Assembly (NCBI RefSeq): GCF_045062745.1
Contig: NZ_JBJGED010000023.1
Coordinates: forward strand, 72,778-136,777
Length of the DNA stretch: 64,000 nt
From: Paenibacillus_AA sp045062745
Lineage (GTDB): Bacteria; Bacillota; Bacilli; Paenibacillales; NBRC-103111
Reading direction: 5' to 3'
Position numbers and translations under genes: made by a program. Below are positions 51,900 through 59,095 of the stretch, piece by piece. Numbering within the stretch: position 1 is the first letter of the stretch; the number at the start of each line of letters is the position of its first letter. Below the pieces are notes generated by a model. It saw only the letters and a program-made list of their open reading frames with translations, was not told the origin of the DNA and made no database searches.

Positions 51900-51918
51900 T
51901 GGAAAACGATGATATAAT
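51891..51918 (+). promoter_or_regulatory. Candidate promoter of parE
   Basis: TTAAAT and a perfect TATAAT are separated by 16 bases; the -35 overlaps the end of the permease gene. The start would lie near 51925. Confidence 0.5.
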
Positions 51919-51958
51919 GCATAATATGTTACAACTTTGAGGAATGGGGGCATACGCG

Positions 51959-53938
51959 ATGGCCGAACAATTGGATCTTTTACAAGGCACGGCGCCTGTC
52001 AACGCTCCTACCGGATATGAAGCGGATGATATTCAAGTGCTGGAAGGCTTAATCGCCGTTCGGAAAAGGCCTGGGATGTACATAGGCAGCACCGGTGCGT
52101 CGGGTTTGCATCATCTGGTTTGGGAAATTGTTGACAACGCGGTGGACGAGCATCTGGCCAAATACTGCTCGAAGATCGACATTACCATACATAAGGACAA
52201 CTCGGTGACGGTACGGGACAACGGGCGCGGCATCCCGACGGGCATGCACAAGATCGGCATTCCGACGCCTCAGGTCGTCTATACGATGCTTCATGCGGGC
52301 GGGAAGTTCGGGGGCAACGGGTACAAAAAATCCGGCGGTCTGCACGGAGTCGGGGCTTCGGTTACGAACGCTCTGTCCGAATTTCTCGAGGTAGAGATCT
52401 CGCGCGAAGGCAAAATCCACCGCCAGCGGTTCGAATATTGGGTCGACACGAACGGCAAAGAGCATGTAGGGGAGCCTACAACCGGGCTCGAGGTGATCGG
52501 CAACACGAACCGCACCGGTACGAAGGTCACATTCAAGCCGGACAAGCGGGTGTTCCAGGGCGGGGTCGCCCTGAACTACGATACGCTCGCCGAGCGGCTG
52601 CAGGAGATCGCCTTCCTCAACTCGGGCTTGCAGATGACGATCAAGGACGAGCGCACGGACAAGCAGGAGTCGTTCCAGTACGAGGGCGGCGCCAAGCAGT
52701 TCGTCGAGTTCCTGAACGAGGACAAGACCGTTTTGCATGACGTGATTCATTTCGCCGCGGAGAAAGACGAGATCGAAGTCGAGATTGCGTTCCAGTACAA
52801 CGACGGCTACACGGAGACGATCGCTTCGTTCGTCAACTCGATCCCGACGCGGGGCGGGGGGACGCACGAGACCGGGTTCAAGACCGCCTATACGCGGGTC
52901 ATGAACGAATATGCGCGCAAGACCGGCCTGCTGAAGGAGAAGGAGAAAAACCTCGAGGGTGTCGACCTGCGCGAAGGCATGATGGTCGTCGTCAACGTCA
53001 AGATGGGCGAGGTCGAATTCGTCGGGCAGACGAAGGACCAGCTCGGCAGCATGTCGGCGCGAAGCGCGGTCGATGCGGTCGTCTCCGAGAAGATGGACGT
53101 GTTCCTCGAGGAGAATCCGCAGGTCGCGCAGCAGCTGCTGAAGAAGGCGCTCCAGTCGGCCAAGGCGCGCGAAGCGGCCCGCAAGGCGCGGGAGGAAGTG
53201 CGCAACGGCAAGAAGGGCAAGAGCGAGAGCTCCAACCTGAACGGCAAGCTCACGCCCGCCCAGTCGAAGGACTACCAGCGCAACGAGCTGTTCATCGTGG
53301 AAGGCGATTCCGCCGGGGGCTCGGCCAAGCAAGGGCGCGACTCGCGCCACCAGGCGATCCTGCCGCTGAAGGGCAAGCCGATGAACCCGGAGAAGGCGAA
53401 GCTCGCCGACATTCTGAAGAACGACGAGTACCGGGCGATCATCTCGGCGATCGGAGCCGGCGTCGGCTCGGAATTCGAGGCGGAGGAGAGCAACTACGGC
53501 AAGATCATCATCATGACCGATGCCGATACGGACGGAGCGCATATTCAGGTGCTGCTGCTCACGTTCTTCTATCGCTACATGAAGCCGCTCATCGACAACG
53601 GCCAAGTGTATATCGCGCAGCCGCCGCTCTATAAGGTGACGAAGAAGGGCGGCAAGAACACGGTCGTCCGTTATGCGTTCTCCGACGATCAGCTGAGCGC
53701 GATTACGAAGGAGCTGGGCAAGTCGGTCGAGCTGCAGCGCTACAAGGGCTTGGGCGAGATGAACCCCGAACAGCTGTGGGAAACGACGATGGATCCGGAG
53801 CTGCGCGTGCTGCTGCAGGTGCAGATCGAGGACGCCGCCAAGGCGGAGCGTCGGGTCTCCACCCTGATGGGGGACAAGGTCGACCCGCGCAAACGTTGGA
53901 TTATCGAGAACGTGGACTTTACCGAGTTCGTGGAATAA
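51959..53938 (+). CDS. parE: DNA topoisomerase IV subunit B
   Basis: 659 residues, close to B. subtilis ParE (655). GHKL ATPase motifs EIVDNAVDEHLAKYC, DNGRGIP and KSGGLHGVGASVTNALS; the TOPRIM domain has VEGDSAGGSAKQGRD and IMTDADTDGAHI. It provides ATPase activity for decatenation of daughter chromosomes. It is paired with parC 32 bases downstream rather than gyrA, and lacks any recF/dnaN context, which favours ParE over GyrB. ATG 51959 (GGGGG site) is preferred to 51944. Confidence 0.9.
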   Translation: MAEQLDLLQGTAPVNAPTGYEADDIQVLEGLIAVRKRPGMYIGSTGASGLHHLVWEIVDNAVDEHLAKYCSKIDITIHKDNSVTVRDNGRGIPTGMHKIGIPTPQVVYTMLHAGGKFGGNGYKKSGGLHGVGASVTNALSEFLEVEISREGKIHRQRFEYWVDTNGKEHVGEPTTGLEVIGNTNRTGTKVTFKPDKRVFQGGVALNYDTLAERLQEIAFLNSGLQMTIKDERTDKQESFQYEGGAKQFVEFLNEDKTVLHDVIHFAAEKDEIEVEIAFQYNDGYTETIASFVNSIPTRGGGTHETGFKTAYTRVMNEYARKTGLLKEKEKNLEGVDLREGMMVVVNVKMGEVEFVGQTKDQLGSMSARSAVDAVVSEKMDVFLEENPQVAQQLLKKALQSAKAREAARKAREEVRNGKKGKSESSNLNGKLTPAQSKDYQRNELFIVEGDSAGGSAKQGRDSRHQAILPLKGKPMNPEKAKLADILKNDEYRAIISAIGAGVGSEFEAEESNYGKIIIMTDADTDGAHIQVLLLTFFYRYMKPLIDNGQVYIAQPPLYKVTKKGGKNTVVRYAFSDDQLSAITKELGKSVELQRYKGLGEMNPEQLWETTMDPELRVLLQVQIEDAAKAERRVSTLMGDKVDPRKRWIIENVDFTEFVE

Positions 53939-53970
53939 CTGTAAGAGCTAGTGGAAGGTGATGAGAGTTC

Positions 53971-56415
53971 ATGAGCACACCGCAACAATTTTTACCCGCA
54001 TTTCTGGAAGAAGTCGTAGGCGACCGATTCGGCCGCTATTCCAAATACATTATCCAAGACCGGGCGATCCCGGACGTACGCGACGGGCTGAAGCCCGTGC
54101 AACGGCGGATTCTGTACGCCATGTATGAGTCCGGCAACACGCCGGACAAGCCATACCGCAAATCGGCCAAGACCGTCGGGGACGTGATGGGCAACTACCA
54201 CCCCCACGGCGACGCCTCCATCTACGACGGCATGGTGCGGATGGCCCAGCCGTGGAAGATGGCGCACACGCTCGTCGACGGCCACGGCAACTGGGGCTCG
54301 CTCGATGACGATCCGCCGGCCGCGATGCGGTATACGGAAGCGCGCCTGTCGCCGATCGCGATGGAGCTGCTGCGCGATATCGAGAAGCGGACCGTCTTGT
54401 TCAAGGACAACTTCGACAACACGGCGAAGGAGCCGGTCGTGCTTCCTTCCCGCTTTCCGAACCTGCTCGTCAACGGCGTGAGCGGCATCAGCGCAGGCTT
54501 CGCGACGGAGATCCCGACGCACAATCTGCGCGAGGTGATCGACGCTTGCGTGGCGGTCATCGACAAGCCGGACATGTCGCTCGAGGAGCTAATGACGGTC
54601 ATCAAGGGACCCGACTTCCCGACCGGCGGCATCATCATGGGCGAAGAGGGCATTCGCGAGGCTTACCGAACCGGGAAAGGCCGGATCTACATCCGGGCCA
54701 AGACGGCGATCGAGGACATGAAGGGCGGCCGGCACCAGATCGTGATCACGGAGATTCCGTATCAGATCGTGAAGTCGAAGCTCGTCACCTCCATTGAGAA
54801 CATCCGGCTCGAGAAAAAGGTGGAGGGCATCGCCGAAGTCCGCGACGAGAGCGGGCGGAACGGGCTGCGCATCGTCGTCGAGCTGAAGAAGGACGCGGAT
54901 GCGGCCGGCATTCTCGCGTATTTGCTGAAGAAAACCGATCTTCAAGTTACATACAGCTTCAACATGGTCGCCATCGTCAATAAAACCCCCATGCAGCTCG
55001 GGCTCAAGCCGATGCTGGACGCCTATATCGAACATCAGAAGGAAGTGGTGACCCACCGCTCCCAATACGAGCTCGAGAAGGCGGAGGACCGCGCCCACAT
55101 CCTGGAGGGGCTGGCCAAGGCGCTTAATATTCTCGACGAAGTCATCGCCACGATCAAGGCGTCGAAGAATCGCCAGGATGCGCAAAATAATTTGGTCAAC
55201 CAATTCGGCTTCACCGAGCGCCAGGCCGACGCGATTCTCGTCCTCCAGCTGTACCGGCTGACGAACCTGGAGATTCATTCGATCGAGAAGGAATTGAAGG
55301 AAGTTCAGAAGACGATCGCTTACTTGCGCTCCATCCTGGAAAGCAACAAAAAGCTGATGGGCGTCATCAAGGAAGAGATGCTGGAGATTCGGGCGAAGTA
55401 CGGGATCGACCGCCGCTCCGAGCTGCAGGGCGAAGTGGAAGAGCTGAAGGTAAACCTCGAGGTGATGGTGACGCCGGAGGATGTTCTCGTAACGCTGACC
55501 CATGAAGGTTATTTGAAGCGGACGAGCATGCTGAGCTTCAACCGCTCCGGCGGAGAGCTGGAGAGCACGGGGGTGAAGGAGAAGGACTTCGTCCGTTTCT
55601 GGCTCGAGGTCAATACGATCGACAACCTGCTCATCTTCACCCAGAAGGGGCAATCGTTCCTGCTGCCGGTCCACCAAGTGCCGGAGTACAAGTGGAAGGA
55701 GAACGGCACCGCCATCGTGAACGTGCTGCCGATCGCCAAGGATGACCGGATCGTGCAGGTGATCCCGGTCCGGGATTTCGAAGAGCCGAACAAGTCGTTC
55801 GTATTCGTGACGAAGCGGGGGCAAGTGAAGCGCACGGAGCTTAAGGAATACTATACGAACCGTTCCGGAGGGATCGTAGCGATCAAGCTGGGCGACCAGG
55901 ACGAGGTCATGCATGTCCGGTTAAGCGACAACACGAAGGAAATGTTGCTCGTGACGAAGCTCGGGATGAGTATCCGGTTCCGGGAAATGGAGATCAATCC
56001 GATGGGACGCGCCGCGGCAGGCGTGCGCGGGATCCAGCTGCGCGAAGACGACGAAGTCGTGTCGGCCGAGTGGGTGGAAGGCGAGGAAGGCGAAATTCTC
56101 GTTATCTCCGACCTGGGTTATGCGAAGAGCTCTCTGTTGCTGGATTACCCGATCCAGGGCCGAGGCGGCAAAGGAATCATCACATTCGAGTTCAAGGATG
56201 GGAAGCGGGTCCGTTCGAACGGCTCCCACCTGGTTCGAGCGTTCTTCGTGAAGCATGCGCTCCAGATGAGCGCGATTCTGAAGTCCGGGGATCAGCTGAC
56301 GTTCTCATCCGAGCAAGCGCCTATCGAGGAACGCAAATCTCCGGGCAAGTCGGTCATTCCGGTGAGCAAGGGTGATCAGATCGCGGTCGTCCAGAAGCGG
56401 GGCTTGCACGGCTGA
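53971..56415 (+). CDS. parC: DNA topoisomerase IV subunit A
   Basis: 814 residues (B. subtilis ParC about 806). The winged-helix region has KTVGDVMGNYHPHGDASIYD, with the quinolone-determining Ser/Asp positions unaltered from wild-type type, and the catalytic tyrosine in AAMRYTEARLS (about 120). The C-terminal half is a beta-pinwheel (repeats such as LLVTKLGMSIRF). It cuts and rejoins DNA in the ParC2ParE2 enzyme. GGAAGGTG precedes the ATG. Confidence 0.92.
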   Translation: MSTPQQFLPAFLEEVVGDRFGRYSKYIIQDRAIPDVRDGLKPVQRRILYAMYESGNTPDKPYRKSAKTVGDVMGNYHPHGDASIYDGMVRMAQPWKMAHTLVDGHGNWGSLDDDPPAAMRYTEARLSPIAMELLRDIEKRTVLFKDNFDNTAKEPVVLPSRFPNLLVNGVSGISAGFATEIPTHNLREVIDACVAVIDKPDMSLEELMTVIKGPDFPTGGIIMGEEGIREAYRTGKGRIYIRAKTAIEDMKGGRHQIVITEIPYQIVKSKLVTSIENIRLEKKVEGIAEVRDESGRNGLRIVVELKKDADAAGILAYLLKKTDLQVTYSFNMVAIVNKTPMQLGLKPMLDAYIEHQKEVVTHRSQYELEKAEDRAHILEGLAKALNILDEVIATIKASKNRQDAQNNLVNQFGFTERQADAILVLQLYRLTNLEIHSIEKELKEVQKTIAYLRSILESNKKLMGVIKEEMLEIRAKYGIDRRSELQGEVEELKVNLEVMVTPEDVLVTLTHEGYLKRTSMLSFNRSGGELESTGVKEKDFVRFWLEVNTIDNLLIFTQKGQSFLLPVHQVPEYKWKENGTAIVNVLPIAKDDRIVQVIPVRDFEEPNKSFVFVTKRGQVKRTELKEYYTNRSGGIVAIKLGDQDEVMHVRLSDNTKEMLLVTKLGMSIRFREMEINPMGRAAAGVRGIQLREDDEVVSAEWVEGEEGEILVISDLGYAKSSLLLDYPIQGRGGKGIITFEFKDGKRVRSNGSHLVRAFFVKHALQMSAILKSGDQLTFSSEQAPIEERKSPGKSVIPVSKGDQIAVVQKRGLHG

Positions 56416-56445
56416 TCCTTTTGCCGGGACCCCGGATGTCGAGTC

Positions 56446-56616
56446 TTAGTCGTAGGATTCGTAAGGCGGGTCGAGTTTCTCGATCAAGTTCAAGAACAAT
56501 TCCATGACGGCCCACACTGGCATAGGCTCATCCAGCTTATTCAGCCATTGTGGGTCGTTTATGATTCCTTCGGTCATAGCCTTTTTGACGATCTCCAGCT
56601 TGCGGGCTTGGTCCAT
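56446..56616 (-). CDS. Small 56-residue protein of unknown function
   Basis: The minus strand encodes MDQARKLEIVKKAMTEGII, then a middle with DPQWLNKLDEPMPVWAVMEL and a C-terminus EKLDPPYESYD. AAAGGAG lies 12 bases before the ATG. Composition is that of an ordinary soluble, mildly acidic helical protein, with two tryptophans and even codon usage like its neighbours. It converges on parC and has no close partner; a weak SigA-like element TTAACC-N18-TATATT may lie upstream on the minus strand. No family recognised. The small size is the main doubt. Confidence 0.6.
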   Translation of the reverse strand: MDQARKLEIVKKAMTEGIINDPQWLNKLDEPMPVWAVMELFLNLIEKLDPPYESYD

Positions 56617-56750
56617 CTTTTTCGTCCGCTCCTTTCGAGTACACTCCGTTCGACCTTTTTCTTCCCTGTTTTAGTGCAATATATGTAAAAGCCTAGCGAA
56701 AGGTTAACGATGGACTCGATTTCTGAGTGAAAATATTAACGGGATTAACC

Positions 56751-56779
56751 TTTAATCCGACATTTGCCGCTGGTATAAT
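56751..56779 (+). promoter_or_regulatory. Promoter of marR with flanking inverted repeat
   Basis: TTTAAT and TATAAT are 17 bases apart. AAAGGTTAAC (56699-56707 region) and TTAACCTTT (56745-56753) are inverted complements, the second covering the -35, which is a plausible operator for a MarR-type autorepressor. Confidence 0.5.
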
Positions 56780-56817
56780 AAGAGACAAGAGTACTTAACG
56801 TACGGGAGGGATTGGAC

Positions 56818-57234
56818 ATGCATGCGATAGAGTTCGCCAAACTGTGGAGCAAAATCTCGAAGGACTTGAAGCTGTATCTGGAGACGGAGCTGGCCCCATT
56901 GACGGAAGGGCAGCTGCATGTGCTGGAAGTGCTGCGGGAGGCGGAGCAGAAGGGCCAGGGGCATCTGAAGCCGTCCGACCTGTTGGAGTATCTGCACACG
57001 ACGCCGGCCGCGATCACGACCCTGCTCGACCGGATGGAGAAGAACGAGCTGATCGTCCGCCAGCGGGATGAGAAGGACCGCCGGATCGTCTGGATCGTTC
57101 CGACGGAGAAAGGGTTGGCCGAGCATGAGCGGGGTTTGAACATCCGCAATTCCTTTATCGATTCGCAGCTCGACCGGATCTCCGCGCATAACCAGCAGCT
57201 GCTCGTATTTTTGTTGGGCAAGGTCGCGAATTGA
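56818..57234 (+). CDS. MarR-family transcriptional regulator
   Basis: 138 residues from the ATG at 56818 (GGGAGGG seven bases upstream; a TTG six bases earlier is less likely). The winged helix-turn-helix spans about 45-105: LKPSDLLEYLHTTPAAITTL, LLDRMEKNELIVRQRDEKD, RRIVWIVPTEKG. Dimerisation helices flank it. MarR proteins repress genes for stress, antibiotics or catabolism and respond to small aromatic ligands or oxidants. The target is not apparent; neighbours on both sides are on the opposite strand, so it may act on itself or at a distance. Confidence 0.85.
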   Translation: MHAIEFAKLWSKISKDLKLYLETELAPLTEGQLHVLEVLREAEQKGQGHLKPSDLLEYLHTTPAAITTLLDRMEKNELIVRQRDEKDRRIVWIVPTEKGLAEHERGLNIRNSFIDSQLDRISAHNQQLLVFLLGKVAN

Positions 57235-57247
57235 GCATAGAGGAACG

Positions 57248-57280
57248 AAAAAACGGTACGCTTGCGCGTACCGCTTTTTT
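57248..57280 (+). terminator. Bidirectional intrinsic terminator
   Basis: CGGTACG and CGTACCG with a 6-base loop, flanked by AAAAAA on the left and TTTTTT on the right, between convergent marR and the methyltransferase gene. Confidence 0.85.
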
Positions 57281-57309
57281 GTGTAAATACAAAGCTTTGT
57301 GGGGAGTAG

Positions 57310-58173
57310 TTAGGATTCCCAGCGCCCCAAGATCCCTGCCGGCATGACCAGCTTGGAGGCGGTGATCGGCAGGCCGATCTCGCCGCATGTAATTGTGCCG
57401 CCGTACTTGCGCCCGAGCGACATCGTCAACAAATTGTGCAGCACCGTAGGGGACAGGCCGGTCGTGTACGAGTTGATGAGCATGAAGAGCGGCTTGTCCG
57501 ACATGATCTTCGTGCAGAACTGCACGAACGGGAACAAGTCGTCCTCGAGCTTCCATGTCTCGCCGTTCGGCCCTCTTCCGTAGGAAGGAGGGTCCATAAT
57601 AATGGCGTCATACTTGTTGCCGCGCCGCTCCTCCCGCTGCACGAACTTGAACACGTCATCGGTGATGAAGCGGACGGGCTTGTCGCCCAGCCCGGATAGC
57701 TGCAAATTCTCCTTCGCCCATTGCACGACCCCTTTGGAGGCGTCGACGTGGCACACTTCCGCACCTGCAGAGGCGCACGCGACAGACGCTCCGCCCGTAT
57801 AGGCGAACAGGTTCAATACTTTGATCGGGCGGCCGGCCGAGCGGATCTTGTCCATCATCCAGCTCCAGTTCGCGGCCTGCTCGGGGAACAGCCCCGTATG
57901 CTTGAAGCCGGTCGGTTTGATGTAGAAGGACAGCTTGCCGTAAGAGATCACCCAGCGTTCCGGCAGCTTGCGCTTCATCTCCCATTGCCCTCCGCCGGAG
58001 CTGCTGCGGTGATAATGCGCGTCCGCCCCCCGCCACTCCGCGGTCTCTTTTTCCAGCGGCCATATAATAAGCGGATCCGGCCGGCGCAGCACGACGTCCC
58101 CCCAGCGCTCCAGCTTCTCCCCGCCGCCGGTATCGAGCAGCTCGTATTGCTTCCAATCATTCGCTACGAACAT
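57310..58173 (-). CDS. Class I SAM-dependent methyltransferase, RlmI/RlmL-like
   Basis: 287 residues. A short N-terminal part with VLRRPDPLIIWPLEKE precedes the methyltransferase domain: SAM motif VLNLFAYTGGASVACASAGA, acidic VCHVDASKGVVQWAKEN, and the catalytic-type motif DAIIMDPPSYGRGP. This family methylates 23S rRNA cytosines (RlmI) or related RNA. It lacks the N-terminal PUA domain of RlmI, so the target cannot be fixed. GGAAGGAAGG precedes the ATG. It faces PAP2 on the plus strand. Confidence 0.8.
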   Translation of the reverse strand: MFVANDWKQYELLDTGGGEKLERWGDVVLRRPDPLIIWPLEKETAEWRGADAHYHRSSSGGGQWEMKRKLPERWVISYGKLSFYIKPTGFKHTGLFPEQAANWSWMMDKIRSAGRPIKVLNLFAYTGGASVACASAGAEVCHVDASKGVVQWAKENLQLSGLGDKPVRFITDDVFKFVQREERRGNKYDAIIMDPPSYGRGPNGETWKLEDDLFPFVQFCTKIMSDKPLFMLINSYTTGLSPTVLHNLLTMSLGRKYGGTITCGEIGLPITASKLVMPAGILGRWES

Positions 58174-58377
58174 GTGTGTGAAACCCTTCCTTCCACTGAT
58201 ATCCTTTCTATTCTACAACATCCATCCGGACAATATCCACTGCATCACCGTACTTCAAGGGCTCCATGCTGCATTCAGATGAAAAATAGGTCTGCCCGCC
58301 AAGGGCTTATGTGTGATACGATATGTTTTGGTTTTCATCCTACATATAGTGCATAACTAGAGTCGAGGAGGCAGAAG

Positions 58378-59019
58378 ATGTTGTACCGTAAAAAACAAAG
58401 CAGCACTATGTACATAATCGGGTTGATCGCGGGGGTGTTGGGGTTCGCCGCCCTGGCGGTTTGGCTGGGCCAGGCCGGTCCGGGCGCAATCGGGTTCGAT
58501 CAGGCGGTCCAGGACTACCTGCTCAGCCATCGGTCCGATAATTGGACTTCGGTTGCGAAGGTGCTTAGTCAGTTGGGCACTACATATGTATTCGCGATTG
58601 TGCTGGTCGCGGTAGGGATCGTTTTAATCGCAAAGCGAAGGGTGCCGGAAGCTTTGTTGCTCCTGCTGCAGCTGGCCGTTGCTTGGGGCGCGTACAAGGG
58701 GCTGAAGGGCTTGTTCGAACGGCCACGTCCGGAAATCGAGCATCTGGTGGAGGCGACCGGCTATAGCTTCCCGAGCGGCAATGCGCTGATGGCTTCGGCG
58801 TTTTACTTGTTTGCGGCGCTGCTCATGTTTCGATTGCCGCATCGCGGTCGAGCGGCAGGGACTTTGCTTGTCGTAGTGAGCCTTATCGTGGTGCTCGTCG
58901 TCGGCGCGAGCCGTTTGTATTTGGGCGTCCACTACTTAACGGACATTCTGGCGGGGTATGCAGCCGGTCTGACGCTTTTCTGCTTGGCTGCCCTTGTGTT
59001 GAATCGAGCGAAGCGCTAA
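58378..59019 (+). CDS. PAP2-family membrane phosphatase
   Basis: 213 residues with six hydrophobic segments. Phosphatase motifs: KGLFERPRP (motif 1), SFPSGNALM (motif 2, with Asn where PSGH is usual) and SRLYLGVHYLTD (motif 3). The family hydrolyses undecaprenyl pyrophosphate, phosphatidic acid or diacylglycerol pyrophosphate on the outer face of the membrane. The PSGN variant removes the usual motif-2 histidine, though motif-3 catalytic His is kept. GAGGAG precedes the ATG. Confidence 0.85.
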   Translation: MLYRKKQSSTMYIIGLIAGVLGFAALAVWLGQAGPGAIGFDQAVQDYLLSHRSDNWTSVAKVLSQLGTTYVFAIVLVAVGIVLIAKRRVPEALLLLLQLAVAWGAYKGLKGLFERPRPEIEHLVEATGYSFPSGNALMASAFYLFAALLMFRLPHRGRAAGTLLVVVSLIVVLVVGASRLYLGVHYLTDILAGYAAGLTLFCLAALVLNRAKR

Positions 59020-59045
59020 TCGCGATTGTCGCCCCGATAGCTAAA

Positions 59046-59077
59046 GAGACCGTCCGGTTTAACTACCGGACGGTCTC
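59046..59077. terminator. Terminator between convergent PAP2 and GH78 genes
   Basis: GAGACCGTCCGGT and ACCGGACGGTCTC form a perfect 13-bp stem with a 6-base loop. T tracts are short on either strand; the stem alone is very stable. Confidence 0.6.
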
Positions 59078-59095
59078 ACTATGCTTAAGGGCTGC

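Noticed and set aside
56416..56445. Terminator directly after parC
   Set aside because: The GGGACCCC palindrome there has no T tract; it looks more like a remnant of the dispersed repeat.
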